Shown: positions 1 through 5,527 of the stretch, piece after piece
Layout: each line of letters starts with the position of its first letter
How positions within the stretch are numbered: the first letter of the stretch is position 1
Assembly (NCBI GenBank): GCA_013215865.1
Contig: JABSQL010000477.1
Coordinates: forward strand, 1-5,527
DNA: 5,527 nucleotides
Direction: 5' to 3'
Source of the DNA: Candidatus Margulisiibacteriota bacterium
GTDB lineage: Bacteria; Margulisbacteria; Marinamargulisbacteria; DT-59
Translations under genes and position numbers: made by a program
The notes under the pieces: model-generated
Database searches by the model: none
What the model saw: the letters and a program-made list of their open reading frames with translations, nothing else
Told to the model about the DNA's origin: nothing

Positions 1-69
1 AATGCGGCGGTCTTGAAAACCGTTGAGCCTTCGCGGGCTCCGGGGGTTCGAATCCCTGTCTCTCCGCCA
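1..69 (+). tRNA. tRNA-Ser(UGA), 5' end cut by window edge
   Basis: The visible part starts just before the anticodon arm. The anticodon stem is 7-11 with 19-23, and the seven-base loop CTTGAAA puts anticodon TGA at 14-16. A long variable arm follows (stem GAGCC 25-29 with GGCTC 36-40), as expected of a class II serine tRNA. The T loop TTCGAAT lies at 47-53, the 3' acceptor strand TCTCTCC at 59-65, discriminator G at 66 and an encoded CCA at 67-69. Roughly 20-25 bases (5' acceptor strand and D arm) are missing to the left. The outermost T-stem pair (G42/G58) looks mismatched. No T-rich terminator follows; the next gene's promoter begins nine bases downstream, so the tRNA 3' end is probably made by processing. 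Confidence 0.95.
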
Positions 70-78
70 CCTCAGGAT

Positions 79-107
79 TTGCCTTTGCGGTGAATGTGGC
101 CTATAAT
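79..107 (+). promoter_or_regulatory. Sigma70-type promoter for the first fic gene
   Basis: A perfect TATAAT -10 box at 102-107 is preceded, after a 17-base spacer, by TTGCCT at 79-84, which matches 4 of 6 bases of the -35 consensus. The predicted transcript start is near 113-115. It sits directly behind the tRNA gene, so the fic gene probably has its own promoter rather than depending on tRNA read-through. The predicted start lies between two in-frame ATGs (94 and 133), which excludes the first as a start for this transcript. Confidence 0.7.
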
Positions 108-139
108 CACATTAAAAAGTGCGGTGAATAGAATGTGGC
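86..139 (+). repeat. Duplicated start region of the first fic gene
   Basis: TGCGGTGA followed by ATGTGGC occurs at 86-100 without a gap, and again at 120-139 with five extra bases (128-132) between the two halves. Both copies contain an in-frame ATG-TGG, encoding Met-Trp-Pro in the upstream copy and Met-Trp-Leu in the downstream one. The -10 box lies between the copies. The simplest reading is a short local duplication of the ribosome binding and start region that left a decoy start codon upstream of the promoter. Confidence 0.6.
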
Positions 140-1266
140 TTTATGAACATCAAAATTGGCCTAACTTTACCTGGGACACAGAGGCTATTACCTCGAAGCT
201 AGCTGATATACGGCATCGTCAAGGTCGTTTGCTTGGACGAATGGAGGGTCTTGGCTTTGAACTCAAACAAGAAGCCAGTCTGGACACTCTTACCAATGAT
301 GTGGTGAAATCTTCTGCTATTGAGGGAGAAATTCTCAATTCGGAGGAAGTGCGTTCCTCTATTGCTCGTAGATTAAGAATGGATATTGCAGGTCTCATTT
401 CAGCCAGCCGTAATGTAGACGGTATTGTTGAGATGATGCTGGATGCAACACAAGCGTATGCAACACCGCTGACCAAGAACCGCTTGTTTGACTGGCATGC
501 TGCCCTGTTTCCAACAGGTCGTAGTGGCATGTATCAGATAACAGTGGGGGGTTGGCGAACACTGAAGTCGGGTCCAATGCAGGTTGTTTCTGGTCCGATG
601 GGTCGGGAGAAAGTTCACTTTGAAGCACCCCGTGCAGACAGGTTGGAAACAGAAATGAAGGCGTTTCTGGATTGGTTTGATGACCATCATCACACGGACC
701 CCGTTTTGAAAGCAGGAATTGCTCATTTGTGGTCTGTTACGATTCATCCGTTTGAGGATGGTAATGGACGAATTTCACGGGCTATTTGTGACATGGCGCT
801 TACACGCGCTGATGGCACACCGGATCGGTTCTATAGTATGTCATCTCAAATTGAGGTCGAGCGTAAAGATTACTACAACCAACTCGAAAAACAGCAGCGT
901 GCTACACCTGAAATAACAGGCTGGCTGGAATGGTTTTTAGGCTGTCTAGGACGCGCCATTGTCAGTGCTGAAGCCACCCTTGGAAATGTCCTATTCAAGG
1001 CGCAACTCTGGGATAAAATTAATCTAAACCCTGTCAATGACCGTCAGCGTCTGATCATCAACCGTATGTTTGAAGATGGTTTCAAGGGTTACATGAATAC
1101 ATCTAAATATGCCAAGTTGGCAAAGTGCTCAAACGATACGGCTCTTAGAGATATCCAGAGTTTAAAAGATCACCAAATTTTGATTCAGAATCCGGGCGGT
1201 GGACGAAGCACAAGCTACAGGCTTCCGGATCAGGTGGGCGGGCCCTTAAATAACCCTTTTTCATAA
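133..1266 (+). CDS. Fic family protein AMP-transferase, class II, with C-terminal winged helix
   Basis: Predicted cytosolic enzyme of 377 residues that moves AMP from ATP onto hydroxyl side chains of target proteins; some class II relatives can also remove AMP. Residues 1 to about 80 match the N-terminal domain common in these proteins (DUF4172-like, with the W-x-x-FxWD start and RLLGRMEGLGFEL). The inhibitory motif SSAIEG is at 60-65, with Glu64 expected to block productive ATP binding. The Fic core carries the flap (GPMQVVSGPMGREKVHFEAP) and the complete active site HPFEDGNGR at 205-213, with catalytic His205. Residues from about 305 look like a winged helix (NTSKYAKLAKCSNDTALRDI), as in the Shewanella Fic protein of similar length. 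I chose ATG 133 over ATG 94 because family members begin with this Trp-rich segment, because GGTGA at 123-127 is suitably spaced, and because the promoter -10 lies after 94. The target protein cannot be read from sequence. Confidence 0.93.
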   Translation: MWLYEHQNWPNFTWDTEAITSKLADIRHRQGRLLGRMEGLGFELKQEASLDTLTNDVVKSSAIEGEILNSEEVRSSIARRLRMDIAGLISASRNVDGIVEMMLDATQAYATPLTKNRLFDWHAALFPTGRSGMYQITVGGWRTLKSGPMQVVSGPMGREKVHFEAPRADRLETEMKAFLDWFDDHHHTDPVLKAGIAHLWSVTIHPFEDGNGRISRAICDMALTRADGTPDRFYSMSSQIEVERKDYYNQLEKQQRATPEITGWLEWFLGCLGRAIVSAEATLGNVLFKAQLWDKINLNPVNDRQRLIINRMFEDGFKGYMNTSKYAKLAKCSNDTALRDIQSLKDHQILIQNPGGGRSTSYRLPDQVGGPLNNPFS

Positions 1267-1316
1267 AACAGACTAAATATAACCATTATTCATAGACTGT
1301 AACCATTTTTCATGAA
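1251..1316 (+). repeat. Three direct copies of a 17-base motif
   Basis: Copies start at 1251 (TAACCCTTTTTCATAAA), 1280 (TAACCATTATTCATAGA) and 1300 (TAACCATTTTTCATGAA), with start-to-start spacings of 29 and 20 bases, close to three and two DNA turns. The first overlaps the stop codon of the first fic gene. A TATAAC -10-like box (1278-1283) overlaps the start of the second copy; I see no good -35. Repeated sites over a gene start usually bind a regulator, so an operator for the second fic gene is the likely role, but this is inferred from arrangement alone. Confidence 0.6.
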
Positions 1317-1327
1317 ATAATGGGTAC
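1299..1327. promoter_or_regulatory. Imperfect palindrome abutting the second fic start (candidate operator)
   Basis: The third direct copy is mirrored by a fourth, inverted copy ending at 1327. GTAACCATTTTT (1299-1310) faces AAATAATGGGTAC (1315-1327), and 10 of the 12 outer positions pair about a centre at 1313; mismatches are at 1302/1324 and 1308/1318. The element ends one base before ATG 1328, where a ribosome binding site would be expected, and no good Shine-Dalgarno sequence is seen there. A protein bound here could block transcription; in RNA the same hairpin could hide the start. The winged helix of the upstream Fic protein is one candidate ligand, unproven. Confidence 0.55.
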
Positions 1328-2884
1328 ATGGGACCATTTGGAACAGATCCGCCAGAAGAGAATATAGTGCCAGTGGGGTATGCGTATTTGATATCTTGCT
1401 ACCAATTAAGGGTGCCTTTACCCGATCATTTATGTGGCATTGGTCAAAAGCACAAAAAATTTGTGATAGACAATTGGTGGATATTTACTCCCAGACATGC
1501 CCCTGAAGCGACATTGTATCAGCAGCTTATATTTGCACTTAAGTACGAAGGCCTTGATTTGGGTGTTCTTCATTCACTTTTTAAAAAAATTAAACCTCAA
1601 GATATTGTTGAGATAGTAAACGAAGATCCTACGGGGCAGTATAGCCGTAGGGTTTGGTTCCTATATGAATGGATGATGGAAAAAAAGTTGCCATTACCGG
1701 ATGCAAAGCATAAGAAATATATTGAGCTTGTTAACCCTAAGCTACAATATCCTGGCCCGAAAAGGAACTCGCCGAGACATCGCGTCATCAATAATCTGCC
1801 TGGAACAAGATTATTTTGTCCAATTATTCGCCGTACTGAAACACTTGAGAACTATTTATCTCAACCTCTCAATGAGCAGTTACAACTTAATATTGGCCGT
1901 ATACACCCTGACATCTTGTCTCGTGCAGCGGCGTTTTTATTGCTCAAAGATTCGAAAGCATCTTTCAAAATTGAAGGAGAGACACCCATTATGTCTCGCG
2001 CTGTGGGATGGGGGAATGCGATTGGGCAAGCGGGGCAGAAAGAATTGAGCATTGAAGAACTGGTGAGATTACAAAAAATGGTTATCACAGATACCCGCTT
2101 TGTAAAAATGGGTATACGTTTAGAACAGGGATTTATTGGTACCCATGATCGACAGACCAATGATCCCATCCCAGACCATATTTCAGCACATTATCAAGAC
2201 TTAGAGTCATTACTTTCAGGTATGATAGACACCCAGAAATTGCTTGAAAACGGCCAGTTTAATTCTTTATTATCTGCCACCGCAATCGCATTCGGATTTG
2301 TATTTATGCATCCATTTTCTGATGGAAACGGACGGTTGCATCGGTATTTGATTCACCATGTTTTGGCAGAGCACGGGTTTACGCCACCAGGATTTATTTT
2401 CCCTGTATCCAGTGTTATTCTGGACCGTATAGAAGCGTACCGAAGATGTTTGGAACATTTTTCAAGGCCGCGTTTAGAACTCATAGATTGGGAGCCCAGC
2501 CCCAGCGGTAATGTGACCATTTTAAATGACACCATCGATTTATATCGGTTTTTTGATGCGACAACTCAAGCAGAATTTCTGGTTAAATGTATTAGCGAGA
2601 CCATTCAAACAGTTTTGCCTAAAGAAGTCCTATACCTAAATCGTTATGATGACTTGAAGCAATTTATTGCTAAATCCATTGAAATGCCTGACAAGACAAT
2701 TGATCAACTCATTCAGTTTCTTGAACAGGGTAACGGCACTTTATCGAAAAGGGCGTTAAAAAAAGAGTTTAGCCAACTAGAGCCAAAGGAAATAGCTATA
2801 TTTGAGAAAAAATACCAAGACGTCTTCAATGACCAAAATGTCGACATTGATTTGACAGAGATACATATCAACGGTATACATTAA
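1328..2884 (+). CDS. Fic family protein, long form, class II
   Basis: A 518-residue Fic protein of a different subfamily from its upstream neighbour. Residues 1 to about 185 form an N-terminal helical region with a conserved-looking stretch (RRVWFLYEWMMEKKLPLPDA, then NNLPGTRLFCPIIRRT). Next comes LLLKDSKASFKIEGE, containing the inhibitory motif SFKIEG at 212-217 with Glu216. The complete active site HPFSDGNGR lies at 328-336 (catalytic His328), followed by LHRYLIHHVLAEHGFTPPG. The roughly 140-residue helical C-terminus (NDTIDLYRFFDATTQAEFL, then MPDKTIDQLIQFLEQGNGTLSKRA) resembles a DNA-binding-like helical tail, with no function assigned. AMP transfer to a protein target, restrained by its own Glu216, is the expected activity. 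ATG 1328 is the first in-frame ATG but has a poor ribosome binding site; GTG 1367 is an alternative that would remove 13 residues. The MORN gene follows after 31 bases with no terminator, suggesting co-transcription. Confidence 0.9.
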   Translation: MGPFGTDPPEENIVPVGYAYLISCYQLRVPLPDHLCGIGQKHKKFVIDNWWIFTPRHAPEATLYQQLIFALKYEGLDLGVLHSLFKKIKPQDIVEIVNEDPTGQYSRRVWFLYEWMMEKKLPLPDAKHKKYIELVNPKLQYPGPKRNSPRHRVINNLPGTRLFCPIIRRTETLENYLSQPLNEQLQLNIGRIHPDILSRAAAFLLLKDSKASFKIEGETPIMSRAVGWGNAIGQAGQKELSIEELVRLQKMVITDTRFVKMGIRLEQGFIGTHDRQTNDPIPDHISAHYQDLESLLSGMIDTQKLLENGQFNSLLSATAIAFGFVFMHPFSDGNGRLHRYLIHHVLAEHGFTPPGFIFPVSSVILDRIEAYRRCLEHFSRPRLELIDWEPSPSGNVTILNDTIDLYRFFDATTQAEFLVKCISETIQTVLPKEVLYLNRYDDLKQFIAKSIEMPDKTIDQLIQFLEQGNGTLSKRALKKEFSQLEPKEIAIFEKKYQDVFNDQNVDIDLTEIHINGIH

Positions 2885-2903
2885 TTCAATAAATTAAACG
2901 AAT

Positions 2904-2910
2904 GGGAGGA
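2904..2910 (+). promoter_or_regulatory. Ribosome binding site of the MORN gene
   Basis: GGGAGGA lies five bases before ATG 2916 and fixes that start. The surrounding 12 bases (ATGGGAGGAAAA, 2902-2913) recur exactly before the gene at 4558 (4544-4555). Confidence 0.8.
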
Positions 2911-2915
2911 AAACG

Positions 2916-3437
2916 ATGTCGCCACAGTGTCAGACAAAGTATAAAGTAGTATCACATGCAGGAGTAGATAACCTTCGTGAGTATAAATATAATTTTTCTG
3001 ACAAAATGGGGGGGTATAAAATATCAATTTACTTTATTTCACACTTGCTATCAATATGGATAAATGAACATTTACACTACAGAATAGATTTCGATGAGGC
3101 AATACAGAGAGGGTCTTACCAAGACAAAGGCACATTAGATGTGAAACGTTCCCAATCCGATTTGTATATTGGCCAACTGCAAGATGGTCGTAGAAATGGT
3201 TGTGGTTTAAATTTTGGTTTTGATGGTTCTATGTATTTAGGGGAATGGAAAGATGATATGCGTTCTGGTTTTGGGTGTTTAAAGTTATTTTCTCGTAAAA
3301 TTGATTCTTATGCGGGTAACTTTAAGAAAGATAAGTTTCATGGTCCCGGAAAGTTAGAATGTAAAGATGGAAGGGCGTTTATGATCAATTTTGAAGAGGA
3401 CAATGTGTTAGATTGTACAGAGATTCTGCCAACCTAG
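2916..3437 (+). CDS. MORN-repeat protein, small
   Basis: A 173-residue protein with three MORN repeats in its C-terminal half: 84-106 (YIGQLQDGRRNGCG), 107-131 (YLGEWKDDMRSGFG) and 132-154 (YAGNFKKDKFHGPG). Each follows the YxGxxxxxxxxGxG pattern. MORN repeats form extended beta sheets that mediate protein or lipid contact; no enzyme domain is visible. The first 83 residues are not recognised, though 34-55 (YKISIYFISHLLSIWINEHLHY) are hydrophobic and aromatic enough to sit against a membrane or pack as a helix. I see no signal peptide. The gene follows the second Fic gene by 31 bases, so it may be that enzyme's partner or target. The open frame contains a run of seven G at codons 31-33. It looks more AT-rich than the Fic genes, particularly in its first half. 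Confidence 0.8.
   Translation: MSPQCQTKYKVVSHAGVDNLREYKYNFSDKMGGYKISIYFISHLLSIWINEHLHYRIDFDEAIQRGSYQDKGTLDVKRSQSDLYIGQLQDGRRNGCGLNFGFDGSMYLGEWKDDMRSGFGCLKLFSRKIDSYAGNFKKDKFHGPGKLECKDGRAFMINFEEDNVLDCTEILPT
3008..3014 (+). repeat. Run of seven G inside the MORN gene
   Basis: The G run spans the end of an internal ATG (3006-3008) and two Gly codons. Gain of one G would give a stop two codons after the run (GTA TAA); loss of one G would lead to a TAA at about 3060. Either slip would remove all three MORN repeats, so the tract could act as an on/off switch, or it could be incidental. Confidence 0.5.
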
Positions 3438-3461
3438 AGAAAGTAGATATGTCTTTTATTT

Positions 3462-3490
3462 TTGCAACTGATTCTGATGCCTGATAAAAT
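3462..3490 (+). promoter_or_regulatory. Candidate promoter for the GT9 gene
   Basis: TTGCAA (3462-3467) and TAAAAT (3485-3490) are separated by 17 bases; the -10 box has 5 of 6 consensus bases and the extended TG at 3482-3483. The predicted transcript start is near 3497, giving a leader of about eight bases before ATG 3505, so the message would be nearly leaderless. The 67-base gap shows no terminator hairpin after the MORN gene, so read-through from upstream is also possible. Confidence 0.5.
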
Positions 3491-3504
3491 ACAAGCATAC
3501 AACA

Positions 3505-4518
3505 ATGAAACCTCAAAAACTGCTCATCATCAAATTATCGAGTTTGGGTGATATCCTTCAGGCATCTCCCGTAACGCCTATTATCAAGCAACACTTTCCA
3601 AATTGTGCCGTTCATTGGCTGGTATTTTCGAGTCACCTGACCCTTGTGACGCATAACCCTCATGTAGACAAGGCTATTGGTGTAAGAAAGAATATATTCT
3701 CTCTTTTGAAGTGTGGATTTACGTTACTGATGAATCGGTACGATGCGGTCATCATAATGCATAGAAGCCCTATGTTAGGCTTGATCTGCCGGTTATTGGG
3801 ATATCGTGTTCGAATCGGTTTTACAGACCATCGTGTGAACCGACATTTAACGGTCAAAATTCCCTTTGATCTGACGAAGACCCGACGTCAGCGGTATTCC
3901 CAGTTATTGTCCCCTTTGGGTATTGAGGCGTCTTCTGAAAAACCCTTTGTGCCCATTTATGTGCCGACAAAAGAAACAGATTTTGAGGTGAAACAACCCT
4001 GTATTGCCATAGGACATGGAGGTGGGAAAAACCATGAATCAGAAATGGAAACCCGCCGTTGGACAGGGTTTGATGGCTTGATAGATCACCTTACAAAAAT
4101 ATATTCTCGGCATCATATTTATATTTTGGGGGATGAACATGATGCTGATTTGGCCAGCGAATATCAGTCTTTATCTCTGCCCCGGGTCAGTCTGGTGGCG
4201 GGGTCATTAAGTATGAATCAAACGGCTGAGTTGTTATCAAAAGCAGATGTGTTTATTGGAAACGATTCTTTCTTATTGTTTTTAGCGGCATCTCAGGCCA
4301 TACCAACGGTGGGGATATTTGGCCCGACCCATGGCGCGTTTATTATGCCTGAGGGAAAGATGTTTACCTATGTTCAGTCGGAGGTGTCTTGTTCTCCATG
4401 TTATGACCCCATACACTGGAAGACCTGCAAGGCCTATAACTGTCCGTATCAGATCAGATGTATGACAACGATTGATGATCGCCGTGTGATGTCTGCTGTG
4501 GAAGGTGTGCTGAGTTGA
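3505..4518 (+). CDS. Glycosyltransferase family 9 (heptosyltransferase-like)
   Basis: A 337-residue protein of normal GT9 length, cytosolic and probably associated with the inner membrane face, expected to transfer a sugar (ADP-heptose in the best-known members) to LPS core or another surface glycan. It opens with the typical beta strand and loop LLIIKLSSLGDILQASPV (6-23). The C-terminal Rossmann domain has the substrate-loop region GHGGGKNHESEMETRRW (170-186), ILGDEHDADLA (207-217), AGSLSMNQTAELLSKADVFI (232-251) and VGIFGPT (269-275). The nucleotide-sugar motif, usually NDSGxxHLA, here reads GNDSFLLFLA (252-261), without the usual Gly and His. A Cys-rich tail (C296, C299, C308, C313, C319) resembles the CxPC...C...C tail of many GT9 members. 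The start matches the family even though no ribosome binding site precedes it. The exact acceptor cannot be assigned. Confidence 0.9.
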   Translation: MKPQKLLIIKLSSLGDILQASPVTPIIKQHFPNCAVHWLVFSSHLTLVTHNPHVDKAIGVRKNIFSLLKCGFTLLMNRYDAVIIMHRSPMLGLICRLLGYRVRIGFTDHRVNRHLTVKIPFDLTKTRRQRYSQLLSPLGIEASSEKPFVPIYVPTKETDFEVKQPCIAIGHGGGKNHESEMETRRWTGFDGLIDHLTKIYSRHHIYILGDEHDADLASEYQSLSLPRVSLVAGSLSMNQTAELLSKADVFIGNDSFLLFLAASQAIPTVGIFGPTHGAFIMPEGKMFTYVQSEVSCSPCYDPIHWKTCKAYNCPYQIRCMTTIDDRRVMSAVEGVLS

Positions 4519-4545
4519 TCTATAGGTTTAGATGAAAAAAGACAT

Positions 4546-4551
4546 GGGAGG
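4546..4551 (+). promoter_or_regulatory. Ribosome binding site of the 4558 gene
   Basis: GGGAGG lies six bases before ATG 4558 and fixes the start. It sits in the same 12-base context as the MORN gene's site, while the GT9 gene between them has no such sequence. Confidence 0.8.
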
Positions 4552-4557
4552 AAAAAC

Positions 4558-5277
4558 ATGACTTTACTAAAGATAGTATCTGTTTATAAGTATGTTCATC
4601 GATATTCTACTGATGAGCGAAAGCTCCTTCTTGCGGCAAGGGATAACAAAATAACTCGATTGCAGGAAGTTTTTAAAAACCATCATAAAGATTTTGAAGA
4701 TAACATCTTAGGATTAGCATTGTTTTATGCTTCCTTATTAGAGGATAAGGCGGCATTTGAGTTTTCCTTAGCACATATAGGCACCGATCTTGAATATATG
4801 GAGCTAAGTCTTGGGTATGCCTTTTACAGTTGTGCCAGAGACAATAAGTTCAGTGCTTTTGAATACATATATAAAACGTTACGATCTTCTCCAAAAGTAT
4901 TGGAAAATTCCTTGAGGTATGCCAGAGAAGACGCAGAGGGTAGGCATAGAGAACAGTATAAATATTGGATTGACCGTAAGACTCAGGACCTGGAAAGGCG
5001 GGAGAAATATTCTAAGGTAGAAATCACATTCTTGGGTCATGTTGAGGCGTCCGACCCCAAAAAGGTGAGTGGGTTCTTGGTGACAAAGCATGACAAGATA
5101 ACCGATGTTGCTTTTGGTGAAGCATTATATGTGTCTGCAAGGCTCAGAAATGAAGAGCTGTATGATGCTATTTTAAGTTCATTTAGTGATGATAAAATTT
5201 TTAGCGCGGTGAGCTCCATTTCCTTAGCGACAAAGATAGCTGAAGACTATGACGGAGTGGGCGAAACTTCGAAATGA
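4558..5277 (+). CDS. Uncharacterised helical protein with ankyrin-like 33-residue period
   Basis: A 239-residue, charged, almost wholly helical protein with no signal peptide or membrane segment. I do not recognise the family. Similar segments recur 33 residues apart: LLLAARDNKITRLQEVF (from 23), LFYASLLEDKAAFEFSL (from 55) and AFYSCARDNKFSAFEYI (from 88). ARDNK is identical at 27-31 and 93-97, exactly two periods apart. A weaker unit, ALYVSARLRNEELYDAIL, begins at 189. The period and the small-residue/helix pattern suit degenerate ankyrin repeats, which bind proteins, but the TPLHxAA core is missing. A charged linker (about 123-153) separates the two halves. Its start lies 39 bases after the GT9 stop with no promoter or terminator seen, so it is probably co-transcribed with that gene. 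Another alpha-solenoid family is possible. Confidence 0.75.
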   Translation: MTLLKIVSVYKYVHRYSTDERKLLLAARDNKITRLQEVFKNHHKDFEDNILGLALFYASLLEDKAAFEFSLAHIGTDLEYMELSLGYAFYSCARDNKFSAFEYIYKTLRSSPKVLENSLRYAREDAEGRHREQYKYWIDRKTQDLERREKYSKVEITFLGHVEASDPKKVSGFLVTKHDKITDVAFGEALYVSARLRNEELYDAILSSFSDDKIFSAVSSISLATKIAEDYDGVGETSK

Positions 5278-5294
5278 ATTCCCCCAAATCTTTA

Positions 5295-5327
5295 CGATCT
5301 TCAGGATCACGGTTTAACCTGAGATCG
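5295..5327. terminator. Hairpin between convergent genes, possible terminator
   Basis: CGATCT-T-CAGG (5295-5305) pairs with CCTGAGATCG (5318-5327): ten base pairs with one bulged T and a 12-base loop. It lacks an immediate T run on either strand; the nearest on the plus strand is GGGGGTTTTCTT (5348-5359), well downstream. It lies between the 4558 gene and the probable minus-strand gene, where a shared terminator would be expected. The rest of 5278-5357 shows nothing else. Confidence 0.3.
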
Positions 5328-5357
5328 CCCAAAAGAGGGTCAACCTAGGGGGTTTTC

Positions 5358-5527
5358 TTATATATCCTCGAGGAGAAAATTGCAATACCTGACTCTGGAT
5401 TTCATCCATATTATTTCGAATGTTGATTCCAGATCTTTTCTATATGTGGATGAATTCAACACGGTCATGGCCGCGTTATAGAAAAACGATGCTTTTACAT
5501 AGTTGCTTTCACCAATTTTGGGGTCAT
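5358..5527 (-). CDS. 3' end of an unidentified minus-strand gene, cut by window edge
   Basis: On the minus strand, the frame entering at the right edge stays open for 55 codons and stops at TAA (5360-5358). The translated tail starts DPKIGESNYVKASFFYNAAM and ends RYCNFLLEDI. Its composition is protein-like, with a helical, amphipathic pattern and no odd codons, but no domain is recognised. It would converge on the 4558 gene, which fits the hairpin in the gap. An open run of this length can arise by chance, so the call depends on sequence beyond the edge. Confidence 0.45.
   Translation of the reverse strand, partial: DPKIGESNYVKASFFYNAAMTVLNSSTYRKDLESTFEIIWMKSRVRYCNFLLEDI

Noticed and set aside
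44..69. tRNA 3' end as an attachment site with a second copy in the window
   Set aside because: I looked for a repeat of the T-arm and acceptor sequence further right and found none; no integrase is present either, so an island boundary cannot be claimed here.
94..132. N-terminal extension of the first Fic protein from ATG 94
   Set aside because: It lies upstream of the predicted transcript start, does not resemble the family N-terminus, and its start context is a copy of the one at 133.
219..747. Minus-strand open frames of 77-115 codons across the first fic gene
   Set aside because: They overlap one another and the well-supported Fic coding frame, and their translations show no domain pattern.
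1701..2169. Open frames of 102 and 115 codons on both strands within the second fic gene
   Set aside because: They overlap the conserved Fic frame, including its inhibitory motif, and lack ribosome binding sites or recognisable content.
133..2884. Fic-type toxin-antitoxin module with a separate small antitoxin
   Set aside because: Both Fic proteins carry their own inhibitory motif, and no small antitoxin frame with that motif lies beside either gene.
5281..5353. Long-range pairing of CCCCC (5281-5285) with GGGGG (5349-5353) as a terminator stem
   Set aside because: Only five pairs form, with no extension inside or outside and a loop of more than 60 bases.
5052..5527. Shared GACCCCAAAA in the 4558 gene and at the start of the minus-strand tail
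   Set aside because: Ten bases encoding Asp-Pro-Lys with no similarity beyond; most likely chance.

Overview
The window reads as bacterial chromosome, most likely from a proteobacterium with moderate-to-low GC. This rests on a tRNA-Ser with an encoded CCA, sigma70-like promoters, strong GGGAGG ribosome binding sites, and a GT9 (LPS heptosyltransferase-type) glycosyltransferase. I cannot name the genus. Two Fic enzymes, a MORN-repeat protein and an ankyrin-like protein side by side would suit a host-associated bacterium or an accessory island, but that is inference.

Layout, left to right. The 3' two-thirds of a tRNA-Ser(UGA) runs to base 69. Nine bases later begins a near-consensus promoter (79-107) for a class II Fic protein with a C-terminal winged helix (133-1266). 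The first possible ATG, at 94, lies upstream of the predicted transcript start and belongs to a duplicated copy of the start region, so I place the start at 133. The next junction (1251-1327) carries three direct copies of a ~17-base motif plus a fourth in inverted orientation; the last two form an imperfect palindrome that ends one base before the second gene. That gene (1328-2884) is a second, different class II Fic protein of 518 residues. It is followed 31 bases later by a small MORN-repeat protein (2916-3437). Then come a GT9 glycosyltransferase (3505-4518) with its own candidate promoter and an almost absent leader, and an unrecognised helical protein (4558-5277) with a 33-residue ankyrin-like period. 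The right edge holds a hairpin-bearing gap and probably the 3' end of a gene on the minus strand.

How the genes may work together: each Fic protein has the HPFxxGNGR active site and an N-terminal (S/T)xxxE(G/N) inhibitory helix, so each should be a self-restrained AMP-transferase (possibly also a deAMPylase) rather than a toxin needing a separate antitoxin. The winged helix on the first Fic and the repeated motif just after its gene suggest that it, or another regulator, controls the second Fic gene and the MORN gene as one unit. The GT9 gene looks like envelope-polysaccharide biosynthesis and has no clear mechanistic link to the Fic pair. No integrase, transposase, CRISPR array or rRNA is visible.
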